Shown here one piece after another: positions 1 to 6,755 of a stretch of DNA of 64,000 bases (positions within the stretch are counted from its first letter, which is position 1; the number at the start of each line of letters is the position of its first letter). Source of the stretch: Nocardioides panaciterrulae (lineage in GTDB: Bacteria > Actinomycetota > Actinomycetes > Propionibacteriales > Nocardioidaceae); contig NZ_JACCBG010000001.1 of NCBI RefSeq assembly GCF_013409645.1, positions 1,116,001 through 1,180,000 on the forward strand, read 5' to 3'. The notes under the pieces are model-generated. The model was given only the letters and a program-made list of their open reading frames with translations. It was not told where the DNA came from and made no database searches. The position numbers were made by a program, and so were the translations under genes.

Positions 1-1
1 G

Positions 2-85
2 TGTCCCTGCGGCTCGGGCAAGAAGTTCAAGCAGTGCCACGGTCGTCCCGGTGGCCCCACCGGGTTGACCGCGCGGGTCTCCTGA
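2..85 (+). CDS. secA: SecA C-terminal tail (partial; 5' end outside window)
   Basis: Only the last 27 codons are present, read in the frame that starts at base 2. They encode CPCGSGKKFKQCHG followed by a short basic tail and a stop. This is the SEC-C zinc-binding motif (CxCGSGxKxKxCHG) that ends many SecA preprotein translocase ATPases, where it helps in binding SecB or the ribosome. Assignment to SecA rather than another SEC-C protein is inferred from the neighbouring Rv3235-family gene, an arrangement known beside secA in actinobacteria. The next gene runs toward it, with only 39 bases between the two stops. Confidence 0.75.
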   Translation, partial: CPCGSGKKFKQCHGRPGGPTGLTARVS

Positions 86-124
86 CCCGACCCCCGACGA
101 GCGGGTCCGCCGGCGCGTCCTCGG

Positions 125-679
125 TCACGCGAACTCGAGGGCGGTGCACAGCCACCGGTCGCCGCGTCGCTCGAACCGGGCGGCCAGCGCCCGGGAGCGA
201 TGGCCGTAGCGCACGTGCACGCTGACCTCGGCGACGTCGGGGGAGACGAAGCTGGTGTGCACGCCGCGCACCTGGGGTCGAACCGGCTGGACCCGCCCCT
301 GGCCGGGCAGGTGGTGGCCGGCGCGGGCCACCAGCTGTGCCCGGCGCTGGAGGTCGGTGTAGACGCGGCGGCTCGACCAGCGCAGCAGCTGGGAGGCGGG
401 GCGGTCCCCGCCGACGATCTCGACGGCGGCCTGGGCGTAGCGGCGCGACCACTGCTCGAGGTCCCGGCGGGCGGCCCGGTCCAGCGTGATGACCTCGCCC
501 GGGGGGCGCCCGTGGCGGTGCGCCCGAGGCGGCGGCTCGTGCCGGGGTTGCAGGTCGAGCGCGAGGGTGCCCTGCACGCTGGCGACGGGGACGGGCGACG
601 GGAACGGCAGCACCTGGTTGCTCCGGGCGCCGGCCGGCTGGTCGGGTTGCGGGCGGGTCTGGCGGTCGGTCGGGGACAT
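125..679 (-). CDS. Rv3235-family protein
   Basis: The product is a 184-residue soluble protein of unknown function. The N-terminal half (about 1-75) is proline- and arginine-rich and probably disordered. The C-terminal half (about 80-184) is the conserved part, with a helical segment followed by beta-rich sequence ending in RRGDRWLCTALEFA, the signature ending of the actinobacterial Rv3235 family found next to secA. The ATG at 679 is chosen because GAGAGGAG lies just upstream; open frame continues further 5' but without a good ribosome site. It is transcribed convergently to secA and in the same direction as the LysM gene. Confidence 0.75.
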   Translation of the reverse strand: MSPTDRQTRPQPDQPAGARSNQVLPFPSPVPVASVQGTLALDLQPRHEPPPRAHRHGRPPGEVITLDRAARRDLEQWSRRYAQAAVEIVGGDRPASQLLRWSSRRVYTDLQRRAQLVARAGHHLPGQGRVQPVRPQVRGVHTSFVSPDVAEVSVHVRYGHRSRALAARFERRGDRWLCTALEFA

Positions 680-711
680 GGCTGACTCCTCTCGTGGTGG
701 GCGGGGTCGAC

Positions 712-1416
712 TCAGGAGCGCGGGACGCGCAGCCGCTCGCCGGGTCTGATCAGGTCGGGATCGGGCCCGATGACGGCGCGGTTGAGCGCATAGAGGCGCT
801 GCCAGCGCAGCGTCAGCGTGCGGTCGGTGGCGGCTCCGGGCAGCGCCCGGCCGGCGAGCGCCCACAAGGTGTCCCCGGGGCGCACGACCACCGTGCCGGA
901 CCGGTGCACCGGGGCGAGTGCCATCGCGGGTCGAGAAGCGGCGGACCGGCGGGGGGCGGCGCCGGTCGCCCGCTCGGGCAGCGGGAGGCCGTCCAGCGAG
1001 GCGGCCGCGGTGCCCCGGCCGTGCTCCTGGTGCGAGTGCGGGGCCTGCTGCGCGGGCTGGGCGTGCGCCGGGAGCGCGAGGCCGCCGGCGACGGCGGCGC
1101 CACAGGCGACCAGCACCAGGCGGCGCACCGGCGCCGGCAGCCCGCCCGTCCGGGGCCGGCGCTGCCCGCCGGCCGCCGTGGCCGCGAGCAGGACGGTGCC
1201 GCACCACAGCCAGGCCGCGACCGCGAGCGAGACCCCGGCGCACAGCCACTCCAGCAGGTCGGCGAAGGGCGCGGTGGCGAGGCGCCCGCCGCGCGCGGCC
1301 GCGGCCGCGGCCGCCAGGTCGGGCCCCAGGGCGGCCGCCAGTCCGGCGAGCGCCGCGGTGCCGGCGAGGGCGACCGCCAGGCATCGCCACGGCGAGGCGG
1401 TGATCCGTGTGCTCAT
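712..1416 (-). CDS. LysM-domain membrane protein
   Basis: The protein has 234 residues. Hydrophobic segments lie at about 11-40, 55-80 and 100-125, followed by a low-complexity stretch and a C-terminal LysM module (about 170-234). The module begins VVVRPGDTLWALAGRAL and ends with IRPGERLRVP. LysM binds peptidoglycan or chitin N-acetylglucosamine, so the protein is probably anchored in the membrane with its module facing the wall. The start at 1416 is preferred over an earlier ATG at 1455 because AAAGG lies 7 bases before it. It is 32 bases upstream of the Rv3235-family gene and likely cotranscribed. No catalytic domain is seen. Confidence 0.75.
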   Translation of the reverse strand: MSTRITASPWRCLAVALAGTAALAGLAAALGPDLAAAAAAARGGRLATAPFADLLEWLCAGVSLAVAAWLWCGTVLLAATAAGGQRRPRTGGLPAPVRRLVLVACGAAVAGGLALPAHAQPAQQAPHSHQEHGRGTAAASLDGLPLPERATGAAPRRSAASRPAMALAPVHRSGTVVVRPGDTLWALAGRALPGAATDRTLTLRWQRLYALNRAVIGPDPDLIRPGERLRVPRS

Positions 1417-1523
1417 CGCGAGACCTTTGCGTTTGCTTGCGTTTGCTTCAGTCAACGCGTCTTTACTCGCGGGGTCAACGGTTCGTCCACAGGCCTGCGG
1501 TGGCCTGTGGCAGGCTGGCCGCC

Positions 1524-2057
1524 ATGACCTGGGAGGAGGAGCTCTTCGCCCTCCTCGACGACCTGGAGCAGCAGGCCGAGTCGCTCTATGACGCCGACCG
1601 GCAGCTCGAGCTGGCCGACCGCAGCCGGGCGGAGTACCACCACGTGACGCTCGCCAGCCGGCTGATGGCCTCGGTGGGCCAGGAGCTGGTCCTCGACCTG
1701 CCGGGGATCGGTCCGGTGCCCGGTGTGCTCGAGCGGCTGGCCAGCGGGTGGGGGCTGCTGCGCGGCCAGGGCCAGGACTGGGTGTTCCGCACCGGCGCGG
1801 TGCTCCGCGTCCTCGGCGCGTCGCCCCGCTCGGTGCCCGAGGTCGCCTGGTCGCCGGTGGCGAGGCTGGGCCTCGGCTCGGCGTTGCGCCGGCTGGCCGA
1901 CGCCGGGGAGCGGTGCGTGCTGCACCTGCGGGACGGCGGCCGCCAGGAGGGCGTGCTGCACCGGGTCGGCGCCGACTTCGTCGAGGTCGTCGCGGGGGAG
2001 GGGCGCCTCGAGCTGGTGCCCTTCAGTGCGCTGGTGGCGGTGCAGAGCCGCCGTTGA
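1524..2057 (+). CDS. conserved hypothetical protein, 177 aa
   Basis: I do not recognise a named family. The protein starts with an acidic helix (MTWEEELFALLDDLEQQAESLYDAD), then an alternating beta pattern from about residue 45 to the end, with repeated glycine turns (LPGIGPVPG, HLRDGGRQEG). The overall look is a helical cap plus two small beta-barrel-like repeats. There is no signal peptide or membrane segment. A CAGGCT hexamer 7 bases before the ATG suggests leaderless transcription. It is convergent with tatB, 12 bases away, and divergent from the LysM gene. Function is unknown. Confidence 0.7.
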   Translation: MTWEEELFALLDDLEQQAESLYDADRQLELADRSRAEYHHVTLASRLMASVGQELVLDLPGIGPVPGVLERLASGWGLLRGQGQDWVFRTGAVLRVLGASPRSVPEVAWSPVARLGLGSALRRLADAGERCVLHLRDGGRQEGVLHRVGADFVEVVAGEGRLELVPFSALVAVQSRR

Positions 2058-2069
2058 CCAACGGGACCG

Positions 2070-2405
2070 TCAGGTCGCGTCGGCGTCGTACGGCGGCAGC
2101 TCGCCGACCTCGAGCGGCCGCAACCCGCGCCGGACCGGCAGCGCCGCCTCGCGGTCGGCCTCCTCCATCGCCTCGGCGATGTGCTTGCGCACGATCGTGC
2201 GCGGGTCGAGGTCGCGCAGCTCGAGGTCGGCGTACTCGGGCCCGAGCTCGGAGCGCAGCTCGTCGCGCGCGGAGTTGGCGAGCACCTTGGCCTTGCGCAC
2301 CAGCTGGGCCGCCTGCCGGGCGAGCTCGGGCAGCTTGTCGGGGCCGAACACCAGCACGGCGACGAACGCGATCACCGCCATCTCCGGCAGTCCGACCCCG
2401 AACAC
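2070..2405 (-). CDS. tatB: Twin-arginine translocase subunit TatB
   Basis: The 111-residue protein has the TatA/B fold: a short N-terminal membrane helix (about 5-20) that contains the conserved early glutamate (GLPEM), the FGPDKLPELAR hinge and then a long amphipathic helix. The extended charged tail and the E8 residue favour TatB over TatA. TatB joins TatC to recognise twin-arginine signal peptides of folded proteins. It starts 3 bases after the stop of the Mrp gene, so the two are in one operon. No tatC or tatA is in the window. Confidence 0.88.
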   Translation of the reverse strand: MFGVGLPEMAVIAFVAVLVFGPDKLPELARQAAQLVRKAKVLANSARDELRSELGPEYADLELRDLDPRTIVRKHIAEAMEEADREAALPVRRGLRPLEVGELPPYDADAT

Positions 2406-2408
2406 GGC

Positions 2409-3572
2409 TCAGAGCTTGCTGGTCGGGGTGAGCCCGAGCTGCATGCCCGCGAGTCCGCGGCTGCGCCCGGAGAGCACGCCGGCGATCTCGCGCAGCACGG
2501 TGGCGGCGGGCGCGGTCGGGTCGGACTCCACGATCGGCTTGCCGATGTCGCCGCCCTCGCGCAGCGAGGTGTCCAGCGGCACCCGGCCGAGCACCGGCAC
2601 GTCGTAGCCGAAGCGCTGCGACAGCGTGCCCGCCACCCGGTCGCCGCCGCCGCTGCCGAAGACCTCGAGGCGGTGCTCCCTGCCCTCCGCAGTGCAGTGC
2701 GGGCAGGGGAGGAAGCTCATGTTCTCGACGACGCCCACGACCCGCTGGTGCATCATCGAGGCCATCGTGCCGGCGCGCTCGGCGACCTCGGCGGCCGCCT
2801 CCTGCGGCGTGGTCACGACCACGACCTCCGCGCCGGGAAGGTGCTGGCCGAGCGAGATGGCCACGTCACCGGTGCCGGGCGGGAGGTCGAGCAGCAGCAC
2901 GTCGAGGTCGCCCCAGTAGACGTCCGCGAGCATCTGCACCAGCGCCCGGTCGAGCATCGGGCCGCGCCAGGCGACGACCTGGTCGCGGCGGGGCTTGAGC
3001 ATGCCGATGGAGATCACCGAGACGCCGCTGGGCGTCGGGACCGGCATGATCAGGTCGTCGACCTGGGTCGGGCGGGAATCGGCCACGCCGAGCATCGCCG
3101 GGACCGAGTGGCCGTAGATGTCGGCGTCGACGAGGCCGACCCGCAGGCCCTGCGCGGCCATCGCCAGCGCGAGGTTCACGGTGACCGAGGACTTGCCGAC
3201 CCCGCCCTTGCCGCTGGCGATCGCGAAGACCTTCGTCAGGTTCCCCGGCTGGGAGAAGGGGATCTCGCGCTGGGCCTGGCCGCCCCGCAGCGTCTGCTGC
3301 AGCTGCGAGCGCTGCTCGGCGGACATCACGCCGAGCCGGAGGTCCACACCGGCCACGCCGGGGACCCGGGTCACGGCCGCGGTGACGTCGCGGTTGATGG
3401 TGTCCTTCATCGGGCAGCCGGCGACGGTCAGCAGCACGGTGAGGTGCACGACGCCCGCGTCGTCGACCTCCACGGACTCGACCATGCCGAGGTCGGTGAT
3501 CGGGCGCTTGATCTCCGGGTCGTTGACGGTCGCCAAGGCGGCGTTGACCTGCTCCAGGGAGGGCGTGCTCAT
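2409..3572 (-). CDS. mrp: Mrp/ApbC-type Fe-S cluster carrier ATPase
   Basis: The protein has 387 residues. An N-terminal MIP18/DUF59-like domain (about 5-85) precedes a P-loop NTPase with the deviant Walker A SGKGGVGKSS at about 119-128. A CPHC pair lies near residue 290; in this family that pair binds a bridging Fe-S cluster. Mrp/NBP35 proteins hold and deliver Fe-S clusters, using ATP to control transfer. A TAGACT hexamer 8 bases before the ATG, with GGAG in between, fits a promoter or a very short leader. It leads an operon with tatB. Confidence 0.9.
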   Translation of the reverse strand: MSTPSLEQVNAALATVNDPEIKRPITDLGMVESVEVDDAGVVHLTVLLTVAGCPMKDTINRDVTAAVTRVPGVAGVDLRLGVMSAEQRSQLQQTLRGGQAQREIPFSQPGNLTKVFAIASGKGGVGKSSVTVNLALAMAAQGLRVGLVDADIYGHSVPAMLGVADSRPTQVDDLIMPVPTPSGVSVISIGMLKPRRDQVVAWRGPMLDRALVQMLADVYWGDLDVLLLDLPPGTGDVAISLGQHLPGAEVVVVTTPQEAAAEVAERAGTMASMMHQRVVGVVENMSFLPCPHCTAEGREHRLEVFGSGGGDRVAGTLSQRFGYDVPVLGRVPLDTSLREGGDIGKPIVESDPTAPAATVLREIAGVLSGRSRGLAGMQLGLTPTSKL

Positions 3573-3603
3573 GATTCTCCAGTCTAGGTGGTGAGGGGGC
3601 GCC

Positions 3604-4143
3604 CTACTGCACGGGCCGGGTGGCCGGCTCCGGCTCGTCCTCGCCGGGGCGGTTCAGCTCCTCGAGGTCGGCCAGCAGCGAGCGGAGCTCCGAGCGCAGG
3701 AAGTCGCGGGTCGCGACCTCGCCGACCGACATCCGCAGCGAGGCGACCTCGCGGGCCAGGAACTCCATGTCGGCGTGCGCCCGGGCGTCGGCCTGGCGGT
3801 CGGACTCGGCGATCACGCGGTCGCGGGCCTCCTGCCGGTTCTGCGCGAGCAGGATCAGCGGCGCGGCGTACGACGCCTGGAGGCTCAGCATCAGCGTGAG
3901 GAAGATGAACGGGTAGTCGTCGAAGCGCAGGTCGCGGGGGGCGAGCAGGTTCCAGCCGAGCCAGATGGCCACGAAGGCCGTCATGTAGATCAGGAACCTC
4001 GCCGTGCCCATGAAGCGGGCGAACTGCTCGGCGAAGACGCCGAACGCGTCGGCGTTGTACGCCGGGCGCCGGACCAGCGGGCGGCGCCGGGCCTCGCGGG
4101 GCGTGTCGAGGCGACCGCCCGCGGTGCGGGTCGAGTCAGCCAC
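3604..4143 (-). CDS. DUF1003 membrane protein
   Basis: The product has 179 residues with two close membrane helices (about 46-66 and 77-100) carrying the pattern WLGWNLL then FPFIFLTLMLSLQASYAAPLILLAQNRQ, which is the DUF1003 signature. After the helices comes a long charged coiled-coil (about 100-165). The biochemical role of the family is not established; it is often next to MgtE-type genes, as here. It starts with GTG inside the stop of the MgtE-N/CBS gene (GTGGCTGA overlap), so translation is coupled. Confidence 0.82.
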   Translation of the reverse strand: MADSTRTAGGRLDTPREARRRPLVRRPAYNADAFGVFAEQFARFMGTARFLIYMTAFVAIWLGWNLLAPRDLRFDDYPFIFLTLMLSLQASYAAPLILLAQNRQEARDRVIAESDRQADARAHADMEFLAREVASLRMSVGEVATRDFLRSELRSLLADLEELNRPGEDEPEPATRPVQ

Positions 4144-5410
4144 GGTTGCCTCCCGGGCGGACGTCGCCGGGACGCAGCGGGGTGTCGCGCCAGTTCTCGG
4201 GCAGCATGTGGTCGAGCAGGTCGTCCACGGTCACCGCACCCAGCAGGCGGCCGTTGTCGTCGACCACCGGCGCGGCGACCAGGTTGTAGGTCGCGAGGTG
4301 GGCGGCGACCTGCTCGATGCTGGCCTCGGGGCGCAGCGGGTCCATCGTGTCGTCGATCGAGCCCGCCACCAGCGTCGAGGGCGGCTCGCGCAGCAGCCGC
4401 TGGATGTGGGCGACGCCGAGGAACCTGCCGGTCGGCGGCTCCAGCGGCTGCCGGCACACGAACACCATGGCCGCCAGGGAGACCGGCAGGTCCGGGTTGC
4501 GCACGTGGGCCAGCGCGTCGGCGATGGTGGCGTCGGGGCCGAGGATCACCGGCTCTGGGGTCATCATCGCGCCGGCGGTGTGCTCGGCGTAGGACATCAG
4601 CCGCCTGACGTCCTCGGCCTCGTCGGGCTCCATCAGCTGCAGCAGCGTCGCGGCCGTCTCTGGGGGGAGGTCCGCGATCAGGTCGGCCGCGTCGTCGGGG
4701 GACATCTCCTCGAGGATGTCGGCGGCGCGCTCGGAGTCGAGGTGCTCGAGGATCTCGACCTGGTCCTCCTCCGGCAGCTCCTCCAGCACGTCGGCGAGCC
4801 GCTCGTCGTCGAGGGCGGCCACGACGGCCGTCCGGCGCTCGACGGGCAGGTCGTGGATCATGTTCGCCGCGTCGGCGGGACGCATCTCGTTGAGCGCGGC
4901 GATCAGGTGGGTGGCGCCCTGGGTCTCCTCGCGCCGGGTCAGGCCCTCGACGTCGCGCCACTCCGCGACGTGGGTCTGGCCGCGGCGACGCAGTCCTTTG
5001 GCGGGCTCCTGGACCGCGACCCGGGACAGCACCCAGTCGCGGTTGCGCGCCTGCTCCATGCCGACGTCGTAGACGGTGCCGGTCACGCCGAGGCTGGGGA
5101 TGTGCACGGTGCGGTCGAGCATCTGGCCGATCACCAGGGTCTCGGTGGAGCGCTGCTCGAAGCGGCGCATGTTCAACAGGCCGGTCGTGTAGACCTGCCC
5201 GCTGTCGATGTTGGTGACCCGGGTCATCGGCACGAAGATCCGGCGCCGGCCGAAGACCTCGGCGACCAGGCCGAGGACCCGCGGCTGGTTGACCTCGGAG
5301 CGCACGGCCACCACCAGGTCGCGGACCTTGCCCACCTGGTCGCCCAGGGGGTCGAAGATCGGCAGCCCGACGAGGCGGGCCGCGAAGACGCGGGTGGGGG
5401 TCGTGCTCAC
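4136..5410 (-). CDS. MgtE N-domain and CBS-pair protein without membrane domain
   Basis: The protein has 424 residues. An N-terminal PRC-barrel-like domain (about 1-100) begins RVFAARLVGLPIFD. The MgtE intracellular N domain follows (about 150-275), with the superhelical repeats LADVLEELPEEDQVEIL and ADILEEMSPDDAADLIADL. Two CBS motifs (about 275-400) end it. Full-length MgtE is a magnesium channel in which these domains sense Mg2+; here the transmembrane domain is absent, so this is a soluble sensor-like form common in actinobacteria. The GTG at 5410 is chosen because a TAGCGT hexamer lies 7 bases upstream, which would give a leaderless message. It is coupled to the DUF1003 gene. Confidence 0.85.
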   Translation of the reverse strand: MSTTPTRVFAARLVGLPIFDPLGDQVGKVRDLVVAVRSEVNQPRVLGLVAEVFGRRRIFVPMTRVTNIDSGQVYTTGLLNMRRFEQRSTETLVIGQMLDRTVHIPSLGVTGTVYDVGMEQARNRDWVLSRVAVQEPAKGLRRRGQTHVAEWRDVEGLTRREETQGATHLIAALNEMRPADAANMIHDLPVERRTAVVAALDDERLADVLEELPEEDQVEILEHLDSERAADILEEMSPDDAADLIADLPPETAATLLQLMEPDEAEDVRRLMSYAEHTAGAMMTPEPVILGPDATIADALAHVRNPDLPVSLAAMVFVCRQPLEPPTGRFLGVAHIQRLLREPPSTLVAGSIDDTMDPLRPEASIEQVAAHLATYNLVAAPVVDDNGRLLGAVTVDDLLDHMLPENWRDTPLRPGDVRPGGNRG

Positions 5411-5417
5411 GGCCCTG

Positions 5418-5423
5418 ACGCTA
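5418..5423 (-). promoter_or_regulatory. putative -10 element (TAGCGT) for leaderless MgtE-N/CBS mRNA
   Basis: On the minus strand TAGCGT ends 7 bases before the GTG at 5410. The same spacing recurs at many genes of the window. No convincing -35 is seen. Confidence 0.45.
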
Positions 5424-5483
5424 CCGGCCTGCCGCGTGCCGGCGCGCGCAGCATCGCCGGGCGGGGCCGGCGTAACGGCGGGA

Positions 5484-5489
5484 TAGCAT
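5484..5489 (+). promoter_or_regulatory. putative -10 element (TAGCAT) for the secreted EEP gene
   Basis: TAGCAT lies 45 bases before the ATG at 5535, and GGAGG at 5525-5529 provides a ribosome site, so this would be a leadered transcript. Confidence 0.35.
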
Positions 5490-5534
5490 GGTGCCGATTC
5501 CGCGTGTCCGTCGTGTCGCCCCTCGGAGGTGTCC

Positions 5535-6710
5535 ATGCCCCGCCGTGCCCCCGGGCCGCAACGGCCCGCCAGGCCGGGTCCACGACGACGACGCTGGGAG
5601 CCGGCCACCGTCGGCACCGTGGCCCTCGCCGTGCTGCTGCTGGCCCTCTCGGGGGTCTTCCTCGCCTGGGGCCACGTCATGGGCCCGGCCCGGACCTCGG
5701 CGGCCGACGTGCCGCCGCCCGGGGGGACCGCCACGTCCACCACCGGGCCCACCACCGGGCCCACCACCACCGCCACCGCGTCCACGGGCGCGTCGGCCAC
5801 ACCGTCCGCGAGCGCGGGGCCGTCCAGCGCGGGGCCGGCCCCGGCGGCGACGACCTCGGCCCCACCGCCGGCCCAGGACGTCGTGGCCCGCACCGAGCCG
5901 ATCAAGCGCGCGCCGGTCGTGGTGCTGCCCGACCTCGACGTGCTGCCCCCGCTGACGTTCCGGGTCAGCTCCTTCAACATGCTCGGCGCCTCCCACACCG
6001 TGCCCGGCGGTGAGCACGCCGACCGCGCCCCCGGTCCGGTCCGCGCCCGGTGGGGCTCCCAGCTGCTGCGTGGCGCCGGGGTGTCGGTGGCCGGGCTGCA
6101 GGAGCTCGAGCCCTCGCAGTACGCCGCCTTCCGGGCGGCCACGCCCGGCTGGGACGCCTACCCGGGCTCCCGGCTGGTGCGCAAGTCGACCGCGAACTCG
6201 ATCGTCTGGGACACCTCGGTGTGGACCCTGGTCGAGGCGCACACGATCGCGATCCCGTACTTCCACGGGCGCTCCACCCCGATGCCCTACCTCGAGCTCA
6301 GGGACCGCAGGACCGGGCGGAAGGTGTGGTTCGCCAACTTCCACAACCCCGCCGACGTGCACGGGCCCGCGGCCCGGTTCCGGAGCGTCGCGGTGGCTCG
6401 GGAGGTCGCGCTCGCCAACCAGCTGACCGCCTCGGGCACGCCCCTGGTCATGACCGGGGACATGAACGACCGCGAGGCCTACTTCTGCCCGATGACCACC
6501 CGGACCGGCATGCATGCGGCGCTGGGCGGGTCGACCGGTCCCAGCTGCGCGCCCCCCGGGGACATGACCGTGGACTGGATCATGGGCTCTCCGGACGTCG
6601 CGTTCAGCAACTACCACTCGGTCCGCGGCGGCCTGGTCTACCGCACCAGCGACCACCACTTCCTGTGGACCGACGCCACGGTGGGTGCCTCCGCGGCGTC
6701 GGTCCGCTGA
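5535..6710 (+). CDS. membrane-anchored or secreted EEP-family phosphoesterase
   Basis: The protein has 391 residues. A basic N-terminus is followed by one hydrophobic segment (about 25-46) and a Ser/Thr/Pro/Ala linker (about 55-110). The endonuclease/exonuclease/phosphatase (EEP) domain runs from about 133 to the end. EEP landmarks are SSFNMLGASH, GLQELE (metal-binding Glu), FHNPAD, GDMNDRE and the terminal SDHHF, so the metal-dependent phosphodiesterase or nuclease site looks intact. ATG 5535 is chosen over GTG 5529 because GGAGG is at 5525-5529. It resembles the EEP half of the convergent gene that follows, so the two are paralogues. Substrate is unknown; extracellular nucleic acid or a phospho-polymer are possible. 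Confidence 0.8.
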   Translation: MPRRAPGPQRPARPGPRRRRWEPATVGTVALAVLLLALSGVFLAWGHVMGPARTSAADVPPPGGTATSTTGPTTGPTTTATASTGASATPSASAGPSSAGPAPAATTSAPPPAQDVVARTEPIKRAPVVVLPDLDVLPPLTFRVSSFNMLGASHTVPGGEHADRAPGPVRARWGSQLLRGAGVSVAGLQELEPSQYAAFRAATPGWDAYPGSRLVRKSTANSIVWDTSVWTLVEAHTIAIPYFHGRSTPMPYLELRDRRTGRKVWFANFHNPADVHGPAARFRSVAVAREVALANQLTASGTPLVMTGDMNDREAYFCPMTTRTGMHAALGGSTGPSCAPPGDMTVDWIMGSPDVAFSNYHSVRGGLVYRTSDHHFLWTDATVGASAASVR

Positions 6711-6711
6711 G

Positions 6712-6755
6712 CACCGGCCGGGCCGGTGAGCCTCAGGGGCCGGTGAGCCTCAGGG
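6712..6755. repeat. palindrome and 17-bp tandem duplication between convergent EEP genes
   Basis: CACCGGCC and GGCCGGTG (6712-6728) form a perfect inverted repeat around one base. The 17-base unit beginning GGCCGGTGAGCC is present twice (from 6721 and from 6738), and the second copy covers the stop codon of the minus-strand gene. The site lies exactly between two convergent genes and could act as a terminator, although there is no T-run. Confidence 0.5.
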
